The translations under genes were made by a program, and so were the position numbers. A stretch of 19,425 bases of DNA. Origin: SVTX01 sp045612105. GTDB taxonomy: Bacteria > Bacillota > Clostridia > Oscillospirales > CAG-272. The stretch lies in the NCBI GenBank assembly GCA_045612105.1, contig JAZKYL010000097.1:1-19425 (forward strand), in the 5' to 3' direction. The notes beneath the pieces are model-generated. The model was given only the letters and a program-made list of their open reading frames with translations. It searched no databases and was not told the DNA's origin. Shown in pieces: positions 7,306 through 13,914 of this stretch (within the stretch, counting starts at the first letter, position 1; the number at the start of each line of letters is the position of its first letter).

Positions 7306-8031
7306 TTATATTTTCCCCGCCAGATCGTCGTGCAGCTTAGCGATGATCTTTTTTTCAAGACGTGAGATATAAGATTGAGATATACCGAGAAAGTCGGCGA
7401 CCTCCTTTTGGGTCATTTCCTTATAGCCGTCGAGACCGTAGCGGAGAATAATGATCTGTCTGTCGCGGGGATCAAGGGCATTGACCGCCTCGTGGATGGT
7501 GGCGATCTCCTCACGCTTCATCATATCGTCGGCGGCACTGTCCTCGTCGCTGCTGAGAATGTCGGAGAGTAGAAGCTCGTTGCCGTCGGGGTCCTTGTTC
7601 AGAGGCTCGTCGATGGATATTTCTCCCACTCGTCCCGAATTTTTGCGGATGTACATGAGAATTTCGTTTTCGATACAACGGGAAGCGTAGGTGGCGAGCT
7701 TGATGTTTTTTTCGGCGCAGAAGGTGTTCACCGCCTTGATAAGTCCCACGGTCCCGATGCTGATAAGATCCTCGATGTTGATGCCCGTGTTTTCAAAGCG
7801 TTTGGCTATATAGACCACAAGACGGAGATTTCGCTCGATAAGTATCTGTCTCGCGTCTTCGTCGAGATGAAGCCTTGAAATGACCTCGGCTTCTTCCTCT
7901 CGGCTGAGAGGCGGCGGTAAAAGTTCGGGACCGTTTATGTAGTATAATCCGCTTTTTTTGTTGAATTTTGAAAAGAAACGCGAAAGCTTTAGTTTGAAAA
8001 CAGACAAATACAGCTTGATTTTTATGATCAT
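7306..8031 (-). CDS. sigE: Sporulation sigma factor E (pro-sigma-E)
   Basis: A 241-residue sigma-70 family protein closely resembling Bacillus SigE, which drives early mother-cell transcription in sporulation. Residues 1-30 form a basic, amphipathic pro-sequence ending SGLYYINGPELLPPP; the YYI-G context corresponds to the known SpoIIGA cleavage region, so cutting near Tyr30-Tyr31 is expected. Region 2 contains ERNLRLVVYIAKRFENTG and INIEDLISIGTVGLIKAVNTF. Region 4 contains LGISQSYISRLEKKI, the -35 recognition helix. The ATG is preceded by AAAGGAG, 19 bases after the spoIIGA stop, so it shares the spoIIG promoter. sigG, which lies directly downstream in Bacillus, is not here; a terminator follows instead. 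Confidence 0.96.
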   Translation of the reverse strand: MIIKIKLYLSVFKLKLSRFFSKFNKKSGLYYINGPELLPPPLSREEEAEVISRLHLDEDARQILIERNLRLVVYIAKRFENTGINIEDLISIGTVGLIKAVNTFCAEKNIKLATYASRCIENEILMYIRKNSGRVGEISIDEPLNKDPDGNELLLSDILSSDEDSAADDMMKREEIATIHEAVNALDPRDRQIIILRYGLDGYKEMTQKEVADFLGISQSYISRLEKKIIAKLHDDLAGKI

Positions 8032-8050
8032 AAATTCTCCTTTCTATATA

Positions 8051-8926
8051 TCAGACCTTTAATATTTCACTTGGAACTATTGCGCCGTACCCATCGGCGC
8101 TCTTTTTTATGTCAGATGGGGCAATCAGGGCATCAAGCTCTATGGTGAGAGCTTTGCCTTTTTTGGTGACGATCTCCGCCTCGATTTTGTCGGGGATGCA
8201 AGCCGTGAGCAGAGACCTGCCGCCTGCGGTGTTGATGGGGATCACGCGGAGACCTTTTATAGTTGAAGATTCATTTGTCGCGCCTGCGACGAAGCTATCG
8301 AAAATTTGGAGATCTGTAAGCTTTGATAGCTCCTCACGGTCAATTATTACCACGTTTTTTCCTGAAAGCGGGTCTTTTACCAAGTTTCCGCTATCGGACA
8401 GAGCTTGAACCGTCAGTTGTTTGCCCACCAGAGTTACAGTCAGCTTACATTCCTTTATTGCCGAGCGGTGTGAGATCAGCTCTCCGCTGCGAAGCGAAAT
8501 GATGCCTGCTACGGCGGCAAGGATAGCGAAAAGATAGGTGGAGATGCCGTCGGATTCTACGTTGCCCAAAGGTAGATCGAGGCGGTTGAGAAGATTGAAA
8601 ATCGCAGTCATACACCCGCCCGTCATCATTGATATTCCAACGTAAAGAAAGCTGCAAAGAAGGGTGGAGGAGGCTCTTCGCGAGGGCTCCGAAAAGACGA
8701 TAGCGCACATTACTACGCAAACAAGCGCGTCTATGATCAGGCTTATGATCGATTGCGCGGGCAGAAAGAGCGAGACTACCGAGTAGATGCCGCCTATGGC
8801 TGATGACAGGAGCATTCTCGGGAGTCGCATTTTGCGCCGCATTATTTTGGCGCAGATGTAGAGACAGAGGTAGTCCATACTGAAATTTATGAGAAATAAC
8901 AGATCTGCGTAAACGTCCTGTGGCAT
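8051..8926 (-). CDS. spoIIGA: Pro-sigma-E processing peptidase SpoIIGA
   Basis: A 291-residue membrane aspartic protease that removes the pro-sequence of sigma-E at the septum once sporulation has started. The N-terminal half (about 5-148) holds five hydrophobic segments. The C-terminal half is a soluble protease-like domain with the catalytic motif ALSDSGNLVKDPLSGKNVV; Asp178 is the expected active-site residue, as in the DTGN/DSGN motif of retropepsin-like proteases. I place the start at ATG 8924-8926, because the AAGGAG at 8932-8937 is five bases upstream of it but overlaps the alternative GTG at 8930-8932. It lies directly upstream of sigE, the conserved spoIIG order. Confidence 0.93.
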   Translation of the reverse strand: MPQDVYADLLFLINFSMDYLCLYICAKIMRRKMRLPRMLLSSAIGGIYSVVSLFLPAQSIISLIIDALVCVVMCAIVFSEPSRRASSTLLCSFLYVGISMMTGGCMTAIFNLLNRLDLPLGNVESDGISTYLFAILAAVAGIISLRSGELISHRSAIKECKLTVTLVGKQLTVQALSDSGNLVKDPLSGKNVVIIDREELSKLTDLQIFDSFVAGATNESSTIKGLRVIPINTAGGRSLLTACIPDKIEAEIVTKKGKALTIELDALIAPSDIKKSADGYGAIVPSEILKV

Positions 8927-8953
8927 AAGCACTCCTTTTTTGTTCTTGAATCT

Positions 8954-8987
8954 ATTATAACTCGGCAGGGAAAAGAAGTTTGTCGCA
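8954..8987 (-). promoter_or_regulatory. spoIIG promoter with Spo0A-box-like site
   Basis: On the minus strand there is a perfect -10 (TATAAT, 8954-8959). No good -35 lies at 17 bases. A GCGACA hexamer lies 21 bases upstream (8981-8986). It overlaps TGTCGCA on the plus strand (8981-8987), one mismatch from the Spo0A box TGTCGAA. A long spacer with an overlapping 0A box is the known design of the B. subtilis spoIIG promoter, so phospho-Spo0A activation is likely. Confidence 0.6.
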
Positions 8988-9059
8988 ATATGATGTCACG
9001 AAAAATTTTTTTTCGGTTTGCTAATATTGGACTCTCGTTCGCTTTTTTTGGACAAGGAG

Positions 9060-9088
9060 TTGCAATAATTTACGTTCGGTGATATAAT
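9060..9088 (+). promoter_or_regulatory. Promoter of the M55 peptidase gene
   Basis: TTGCAA (9060-9065), a 17-base spacer and TATAAT (9083-9088) lie about 30 bases before the GTG start. It is divergent from the spoIIG promoter, with about 70 bases between the two elements. Confidence 0.6.
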
Positions 9089-9117
9089 TATATTAATTAT
9101 GATAAGGAGGCTGTGCC

Positions 9118-9906
9118 GTGAGATTTTTAGTAATGACAGATATTGAGGGAGTGACGGGGGTTACCACCTTTCCTCAAGCCGAGAAAAGCGAATTTGGAAG
9201 AGAAATGCTGATGAACGATCTCATCGCCGTGCTTGAAGGAATTAAGGACGCGGGCGCTGAGGCGGTAGTTTACGATATGCATACCGATGGGCGAAATGTG
9301 GACATCAGCCGCATTGACGCTCCCGTGGTAATGGGTAAGCCGATACGCGGAGACCTTTACCGTGGTGTGGGCAACGGTTTTGACGGGTTGTTTTTGCTGG
9401 GACTTCATACCATGCAGCACACGGGACACTTGCTGGCGCACAGCTATCTCCGTGAGTATGACGCGATCTATCTCAACGGACTTTTGGTGGGCGAGATAGG
9501 TATCGAGGCGGCATTGGCAGGCGAGCAGGGAATACCGCTCAAATTTATTTCGGGAGACGATATGGGATGTAAAGAGGGTGAAGCTCTTATTGACGGTCTT
9601 GTTACCTGCGCGGTAAAGACCTCTCTTGGTGACGACACCGCGATCTGTATTTCTCCCGAAAAGACGGCGAAAATTCTGCGCGAGAAGGCGGCTTTGGCGG
9701 TAAGGGCGGATATCAAGCCTTTTGAGATAAAATCGCCTTACGAGATAAAAATAGTCTATTCCGACTGCCCATATCTTGAGATAATGAAGCAGATTCATCC
9801 CGAGATCTTCGTTGACGAGCGAACCGTTGTGATGAGGGGCGATAATCTGCTTAAAACCTGGTCGGAGTACCTTACTTATGAAAAGGAAATGGTAAATTTT
9901 GCTTGA
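9118..9906 (+). CDS. M55 family D-aminopeptidase-like protein (DppA-like)
   Basis: A 262-residue cytoplasmic protein of the M55 (DppA) family, zinc enzymes that release D-amino acids from short peptides such as cell-wall fragments. Asp8 and Glu10 in TDIEGVTGV match the DppA metal ligands. His55 (YDMHTDG), His104 (HTMQHTGHLLAHSYL) and Glu126 (NGLLVGEIGIEA) fit the remaining ligand positions. The GTG start is fixed by AAGGAGG seven bases upstream. It is divergent from the sporulation pair; dppA of Bacillus is also sporulation-linked, but no dpp transporter genes follow here. The stop overlaps a 9-bp hairpin (9901-9922). Substrate specificity is unknown. Confidence 0.87.
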   Translation: MRFLVMTDIEGVTGVTTFPQAEKSEFGREMLMNDLIAVLEGIKDAGAEAVVYDMHTDGRNVDISRIDAPVVMGKPIRGDLYRGVGNGFDGLFLLGLHTMQHTGHLLAHSYLREYDAIYLNGLLVGEIGIEAALAGEQGIPLKFISGDDMGCKEGEALIDGLVTCAVKTSLGDDTAICISPEKTAKILREKAALAVRADIKPFEIKSPYEIKIVYSDCPYLEIMKQIHPEIFVDERTVVMRGDNLLKTWSEYLTYEKEMVNFA

Positions 9907-9952
9907 AAACGAGTTTTCAAGCACGCGTTTTTCGCCGTGAGACGCAAAACGC
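9901..9952 (+). other. Two hairpins in the M55/isomerase gap
   Basis: GCTTGAAAA/TTTTCAAGC (9901-9922) and GCGTTTT/AAAACGC (9925-9952) fill the short gap between two co-directional genes. Neither has a clean T-run, so mRNA processing, stability control or partial attenuation is more likely than full termination. Function is inferred. Confidence 0.4.
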
Positions 9953-9983
9953 TTAGGCAAATTATGAAAGGAATGCGATATTA

Positions 9984-10865
9984 ATGAAAAACGCGATTTT
10001 GGGTGTGAATCACCAGTTTTTGTATCCCGAGGCGATTACAGATGCCGTAGCGCACACCGAGACCTTGAAAAGAGCTTCCGAGCTTGAGATCGTCGATGCC
10101 CTTGACTGTTGGGTCTGGAGAGGACAGAGGGCGAGAGAGGAGAAGGCAATACTTCGCGGTTGCGGCAAGGTGATAAACTACAATATCGGAGACAGAGCAG
10201 GGGAGGAGCCGATCTTCCCGTGCTCTCCCGACAAAGCCGAAAGAGTTAGAGCCTACGACACGATCATGCGCGAGGTCGAATATGCCCTTGAGGTGGGCTC
10301 GAAGAAGATAGTTTTTGCCAGCGGCCCCGATCTGCCTGAGGACAGAGAGGGAGCGAAGGAACGGCTTGCCGAGCTTATCGTGACCATAGCAAAACAGTTG
10401 CCTCGCGACGTGATTTTGGCGCTTGAGCCTACCGACAGAGATATTGACAAGCATTTTTTGCTGGGGCCTCTTGACGAGACCGTGGATTTTATTAAAAAGG
10501 TGCGCAGATATGCGCCGAGTCTCGGACTTTTGCTTGATATGTGCCACGTGCCGCTTATGCACGAGACACTCGAATCGGCGATTGAAAAGGCGGACGACAC
10601 TCTTGTACATATCCATCTTGGAAACTGCAAGCTTGACGACCCCACACACCCGTTTTACGGTGACAAGCATATTCCCTGGGGATATCCCGGTGCACTTTAC
10701 GGTGAGGATGAGGGTATAAAATTCCTTAAAATGCTTGAAAAGATCGGATATTTTGATAAAAGCGGTGCGACGGTCTCCTTCGAGATGCGCCCCTATGATG
10801 GAATGAGCTCGGAAGAAAGCCTCGCAAAATTCGTTGATGTTTGGAATAGAGCGAAAGAGAGTTAA
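9984..10865 (+). CDS. TIM-barrel sugar phosphate isomerase/epimerase-like protein
   Basis: A 293-residue protein with the pattern of the xylose isomerase-like TIM barrel superfamily (AP endonuclease 2 fold). Likely metal ligands on successive strands are Glu148 (ILALEPT), Asp185 and His188 (LLLDMCHVPL), His211 (VHIHLGNC) and Glu267 (VSFEMRP), an order typical of sugar isomerases and epimerases of this fold. The segment HPFYGDKHIPWGYPG matches a loop common in these enzymes. The start follows AAAGGA. It lies 77 bases after the M55 gene and before an FAD oxidoreductase, and enzymes of this type often pair with oxidoreductases in carbohydrate catabolism. The exact sugar is unknown. Confidence 0.82.
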   Translation: MKNAILGVNHQFLYPEAITDAVAHTETLKRASELEIVDALDCWVWRGQRAREEKAILRGCGKVINYNIGDRAGEEPIFPCSPDKAERVRAYDTIMREVEYALEVGSKKIVFASGPDLPEDREGAKERLAELIVTIAKQLPRDVILALEPTDRDIDKHFLLGPLDETVDFIKKVRRYAPSLGLLLDMCHVPLMHETLESAIEKADDTLVHIHLGNCKLDDPTHPFYGDKHIPWGYPGALYGEDEGIKFLKMLEKIGYFDKSGATVSFEMRPYDGMSSEESLAKFVDVWNRAKES

Positions 10866-10871
10866 AACGGT

Positions 10872-11137
10872 AAATTGCGATTTAGCGGGGTATGTCTATT
10901 TAAAAGGTGCATCCTCATCCACCACTTCGTGGTCCCCCTTCCCCTGCCTTGGGGAAGGCTTAGGTTTAACTGAGACTCATACTAAACTGTAGCCTTGAAA
11001 CCTTTATCACGGCTACAAAATCGCTTCACTTTACGCTTTGCGTTAGCCCTCCCCAAGGCAGGGGAGGGGGGACCGCGAAGCGGTGGGTGAGGATGCCCTA
11101 TTTAGTTTTACAACAGACCGATAAATCAAAATTTGAA
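10872..11137 (+). repeat. Palindromic intergenic element, copy 2
   Basis: A 266-base non-coding element. It starts with AAATTGCGATTTAGCGGGG and TGTCTATTTAAAAG. The main palindrome (10909-11096) has arms of about 50 bases, GCATCCTCATCCACC through the CCAC-TTC-GTGG mini-hairpin and CCCCTGCCTTGGGGAAGG, and the complement ending GGTGGGTGAGGATGC. A central TGTAGCC...GGCTACA hairpin is present. The right end is CCTATTTAGTTTTACAACAG followed by ATAAATCAAAATTTGAA. It ends 22 bases before the start codon of the oxidoreductase and so forms that gene's upstream leader. Confidence 0.85.
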
Positions 11138-11158
11138 CACATTTATGGAGAAAAAACA

Positions 11159-12619
11159 ATGAAATATACTATTGAAGCCAAGATTGGCAAGGAATACGAC
11201 GTAATCGTCTGCGGTGCGGGCACTGCGGGTGTTATCGCGGCTATTGCGGCGGGTAGGCAGGGCGCAAGTGTTCTTTTGCTTGAAAGATCCTTCCACGTCG
11301 GCGGCATGCTGACCGAGGGAAACGCGGGAATTACAAAATTCACCGAGCACTGTAAGGATCTTGAGCAGTACAAGCGAGAGGTTCTTGACGTGCTTAGCAC
11401 CAATCCCCGGAGCGTTCAGGTTGCTGGCGGTATTGCTCGTGAGCTATGCATGCGTTTGATTGAAAACGGCGGCGCGTCAGGTACTAACGGCGACCTTGGC
11501 AGCTACGTTTTTACCGAAAGATATGCGACTGAGTCAATGATCCTCGATATGCTTGAGGAGGCGAAGGTCGATATTCTTTACGACAGCCGTGTATGTGTGG
11601 TGGATATGGACGGTGACACACTCAAAAAGGTGGTTGTAGCAAATAAAGAAGGCTTCGTTGAGTATAGCGCAAAATGTTTTATCGATTCTACGGGAGACGC
11701 CGACGTGGCGGCACTTTCTGGTGTTGAATTCTCCCTTGGCGCAAATGAAAACGATATTGCCGAGGGCGGCGCGAGAAAGGTCGGTCAGATGCAGCCTATG
11801 GGTACGATGTACCGTGTTGAGGGCGTAGATTTTGAAAGCCTCTTCGAGTATTTCGAGACTAATCCCGGATTTACCTATCAGTCCTGCGCTCTTATGGACT
11901 TTGAAAATATCAAGGAAAGCTATAAAAAGGGAGATATGTGTTGCTTCTGTGTGCCGATAACCAATCCCGATCCCGTAAGCGGCGCAAGCCATCCCAGAAT
12001 TCTGGTGCAGATATACGTCACTCCCTCTCACTCGGGCGCAATACTGCTTTCGTTTGGCCCTACACATAACTGTTTTGTGGGCGACGGAACCAATCCACGT
12101 CAGTTGACAAAAGGTCAGAACTATCTTGTCAAGGGAGCCCTTGAAATAACAGAAATTTTGCGCTGTGAATATCCCGCAGGCTTTGCAAACGCAAAGGTTA
12201 CCCACGTTCCCGATATCGGTGTCCGTGAGACCAGGCATATTGTGGGCAAGTACAAAATGAACGCTATCGACGTTATGTCGGGCAGAGATTTTGAGGATTC
12301 TATCGGTTGCGGAGGGCATCATATTGATACCGATACCGCCCCCGATGAGGTGAGACAGATGGGAATGTCTCATTGGAGATACCATATTCCGTATAGCATT
12401 ATGCTACCCGAGAGGGTCAAAAATCTGCTTGTAGCAGGAAGAGCGGTTTCGGCAACCAAGCTGGCAAGCGGAACTCTACGTGTGTCGGTCTCCTGTATGC
12501 AGATGGGCGAGGCGGCAGGTGTCGCGGCGGCTATGGCGGCAAAGGAGGGAATTTCGCCCGATGAGATCGACGCTAAGGCACTGCAAAAGATACTTGTCGA
12601 CGGTGGCGCGATAATATAA
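11159..12619 (+). CDS. FAD-dependent oxidoreductase (FAD_oxidored type)
   Basis: A 486-residue flavoprotein. The N-terminus has the dinucleotide-binding fold YDVIVCGAGTAGVIAA (GAGTAG at residues 19-24), then LLLERSFHVGGMLTEGNAG, the second part of the FAD site found in the FAD_oxidored family. ECFIDSTGDADVA-like sequence (KCFIDSTGDADVAAL) and a C-terminal LLVAGRAVSAT...RVSVSCMQMGEAAGVAAA segment complete the FAD domain. The start is ATG 11159, chosen because GGAG lies eight bases upstream. An in-frame ATG at 11087 would put the palindromic repeat's end into the protein, which is unlikely. A strong terminator follows. Reaction and substrate are unknown; its neighbours suggest carbohydrate or polyol oxidation. 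Confidence 0.88.
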   Translation: MKYTIEAKIGKEYDVIVCGAGTAGVIAAIAAGRQGASVLLLERSFHVGGMLTEGNAGITKFTEHCKDLEQYKREVLDVLSTNPRSVQVAGGIARELCMRLIENGGASGTNGDLGSYVFTERYATESMILDMLEEAKVDILYDSRVCVVDMDGDTLKKVVVANKEGFVEYSAKCFIDSTGDADVAALSGVEFSLGANENDIAEGGARKVGQMQPMGTMYRVEGVDFESLFEYFETNPGFTYQSCALMDFENIKESYKKGDMCCFCVPITNPDPVSGASHPRILVQIYVTPSHSGAILLSFGPTHNCFVGDGTNPRQLTKGQNYLVKGALEITEILRCEYPAGFANAKVTHVPDIGVRETRHIVGKYKMNAIDVMSGRDFEDSIGCGGHHIDTDTAPDEVRQMGMSHWRYHIPYSIMLPERVKNLLVAGRAVSATKLASGTLRVSVSCMQMGEAAGVAAAMAAKEGISPDEIDAKALQKILVDGGAII

Positions 12620-12623
12620 ATGC

Positions 12624-12649
12624 AAAAAAGAGGCGAGAGCCTCTTTTTT
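12624..12649 (+). terminator. Terminator after the FAD oxidoreductase
   Basis: AAAAAAGAGGC and GCCTCTTTTTT form an 11-bp stem around a GAGA loop with an internal and trailing T-run, a classic intrinsic terminator. It separates the metabolic genes from the structured RNA unit. Confidence 0.85.
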
Positions 12650-12661
12650 GTGTAAAGTGTA

Positions 12662-12690
12662 TTGACAAACTCGTAAAACTGTGATAGAAT
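12662..12690 (+). promoter_or_regulatory. Strong sigma-A promoter of the structured RNA
   Basis: TTGACA (12662-12667), a 17-base spacer and TAGAAT (12685-12690). The predicted start, about seven bases further at 12697, is exactly the first base of the closing helix of the RNA below. Confidence 0.8.
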
Positions 12691-12696
12691 GATTAT

Positions 12697-12862
12697 GCCA
12701 AACTAACTAAATAAACGTGAAACCAAGGGTGTACTATCTTTATTTTTAGGGATAGTTAGACTCTCTTTTGGGTATAATTGTAATTACATATAAATTAGGA
12801 AAAATGCAAATTCCTTTTTATGTAATTATGGTTACACCCATTTCACGTAAAGTTAGTTTGGC
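12697..12862 (+). ncRNA. Highly structured RNA of unknown class (6S-like outline or cis leader)
   Basis: The 166 bases form a nested fold. A perfect 12-bp closing helix (GCCAAACTAACT, 12697-12708, with AGTTAGTTTGGC, 12851-12862) is followed by an 8-bp helix (ACGTGAAA 12715-12722 with TTTCACGT 12841-12848) and a 7-bp helix (GGGTGTA 12727-12733 with TACACCC 12833-12839). Inside are a small hairpin (CTATC 12734-12738 with GATAG 12751-12755) and a long one (TAATTACAT 12781-12789 with ATGTAATTA 12820-12828, topped by GGAA/TTCC). The promoter fires at its first base and a terminator ends it at 12918. The long closed helix recalls 6S RNA, but the 3' side of the bubble is short, so the class is open. 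It could instead be a riboswitch-like leader of the next gene. Confidence 0.65.
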
Positions 12863-12884
12863 GACTATCGGAGTTTGTGTTTTT

Positions 12885-12918
12885 GTGCGCTTGCTTCGGT
12901 AGGCGCACTTTTTATTTT
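12885..12918 (+). terminator. UUCG-loop terminator after the structured RNA
   Basis: GTGCGCTTGC and GTAGGCGCAC form a 10-bp stem (with two G-T pairs) closed by a TTCG loop and followed by TTTTT. It lies between the structured RNA and the start of the next gene, so it either ends a stand-alone RNA or serves as an attenuator. Confidence 0.85.
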
Positions 12919-12943
12919 ATATTTATTTTTAGGAGGATTTTTT

Positions 12944-13561
12944 ATGGAGTGGCTTTATGGTAGAATAGGTGAAAAAATCAAAAAGTTAGCGTATTATTCG
13001 TTTCTGTTCGTAGCTATTGGAGCAATCATTACAGGCTTTGGCTTTATAATAGCGTGGGGAATTGATGATGCATGGTGGGCGATATTTATTATTCTTTTTG
13101 GACCAATCGTTGCTTTCGTCGATTCTTGGTTGCTCTATGGGTTTGGTGAACTGATTGACAGTAATTGTGAGACTGCAATGAATACCAGAAACATTCTTAA
13201 ATTGCAAAAGCAACAGGAAGAAAGATCGAAAAAAAAGTATCATAACGAAATTGAAGAAAAAGTGAAGCATGTTTCGAAAAAAATTGCTGATGAATCAAAT
13301 TCAGAAGATAGCGTTGCTGAAAAAGCTCAACGCGAAAATGAAAAATTTGAGATAAAAGAGGAGATAGTATCTACTACGAAACCAGTCGAAAAAAAGGAAA
13401 ATGCTCTGAAAGAAAAGCTAGTTTTTGCATTGAAATATCAAACTGACGAAGGTATGATCTCATATTTGAGCGGAATTGATCACGAACTGGTAAAAAGCAT
13501 TTTGTCGGAACCCAAGCACTTGATTCGAGATCTTGTCAAAAAAGCAATAGAAACATTGTGA
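12944..13561 (+). CDS. Two-helix membrane protein with charged C-terminal tail, unknown function
   Basis: A 205-residue protein. Two membrane helices lie at about 15-39 and 43-66, joined by a short loop, with GPIVAFVDSWLLYGFGELID at the end of the second. A highly charged, Lys/Glu-rich, probably coiled-coil region spans about 80-155, and a short helical C-terminal part about 160-205. This N-terminal double-helix pattern is common in hypothetical proteins of Firmicutes and has no known role. The start is ATG 12944, set by AGGAGG seven bases upstream; an earlier GTG at 12875 would run through the terminator stem. It is AT-rich. Transcription probably comes from the promoter at 12662 through the terminator, or from a promoter I cannot see. 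Confidence 0.75.
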   Translation: MEWLYGRIGEKIKKLAYYSFLFVAIGAIITGFGFIIAWGIDDAWWAIFIILFGPIVAFVDSWLLYGFGELIDSNCETAMNTRNILKLQKQQEERSKKKYHNEIEEKVKHVSKKIADESNSEDSVAEKAQRENEKFEIKEEIVSTTKPVEKKENALKEKLVFALKYQTDEGMISYLSGIDHELVKSILSEPKHLIRDLVKKAIETL

Positions 13562-13578
13562 TTTATAATAAAAACAAG

Positions 13579-13606
13579 CCGCTTCGGAAATCACCGAAGC
13601 GGTTTT
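13579..13606. terminator. Bidirectional terminator
   Basis: CCGCTTCGG and CCGAAGCGG form a perfect 9-bp stem around AAATCA, with an A-rich left flank and TTTT on the right. It serves the plus-strand membrane protein gene and, in the other direction, the tRNA-Leu transcript. Confidence 0.85.
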
Positions 13607-13613
13607 GATATTG

Positions 13614-13697
13614 TGGTGCGGGCGACAGGACTTGAACCTGCACGTCGTAAAACACCAGATCCTAAATCTGGCGTGTCTGCCATTCCACCACGCCCGC
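13614..13697 (-). tRNA. tRNA-Leu (anticodon UAG)
   Basis: An 84-base tRNA with encoded CCA. Acceptor helix GCGGGCG/CGCCCGC with discriminator A; D arm with GGUGGAAUGGCAGACAC; anticodon stem CCAGA/UCUGG around UUUAGGA, giving anticodon UAG (reads CUN leucine codons); a long variable arm (UGUUUUACGACGUG) as expected for leucine; T arm CAGG-UUCAAGU-CCUG. It is the last part of a minus-strand transcript that starts near 13908. Confidence 0.95.
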
Positions 13698-13711
13698 AAA
13701 TATTAAATTGT

Positions 13712-13798
13712 GATCCTAAATCTAGCGCAGTCTGCTTCCGTAAGGCTTCGCCTTACTTACCAAGGTGCTACGCACCGTCGCAATTCCACCACGCCCGC
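13712..13798 (-). pseudogene. tRNA-Leu 5'-half remnant with D-loop insertion, unit 1
   Basis: On the minus strand it holds GCGGGCG and the GTGGTGGAATT stretch of tRNA-Leu, then 47 inserted bases, then GCAGACTGCG and GATTTAGGATC of the anticodon arm, where it stops. The variable arm, T arm and 3' acceptor strand are missing. The insert (13736-13782) consists of two hairpins, GTAAGGC-TTC-GCCTTAC and GGTGC-TAC-GCACC, placed exactly where the intact tRNA has its D loop. It is upstream in the same transcript as the real tRNA. Confidence 0.8.
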
Positions 13799-13812
13799 GA
13801 ATATTAAATTGT

Positions 13813-13899
13813 GATCCTAAATCTTGCGCAGTCTGCTTTCGTAAGGCTTCGCCTTACTTACCGAGGTGCTACGCACCGTCGCAATTCCGCCACGCCCGC
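13813..13899 (-). pseudogene. tRNA-Leu 5'-half remnant with D-loop insertion, unit 2
   Basis: A second copy of the same arrangement, exactly 101 bases from unit 1, with a few substitutions (for example CCGCC for CCACC). The 14-base spacer (G/A)AATATTAAATTGT also repeats between units and between unit 1 and the true tRNA. The predicted transcription start near 13908 lies only about nine bases before its GCGGGCG. Confidence 0.8.
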
Positions 13900-13914
13900 G
13901 AATCTCACTTGATT

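Noticed and set aside
11087..11158. Extended N-terminus of the FAD oxidoreductase
   Set aside because: The extra residues would be encoded by the repeat end, while ATG 11159 has a proper ribosome site and the family's N-terminus.
12697..12862. Retron msr-msd layout (inverted ends around a long hairpin)
   Set aside because: No reverse transcriptase is encoded nearby; the next gene is a small membrane protein.
13700..13910. Integrase attachment site at tRNA-Leu
   Set aside because: The duplicated part is the tRNA 5' half, not the 3' end, and no integrase gene lies in the window.
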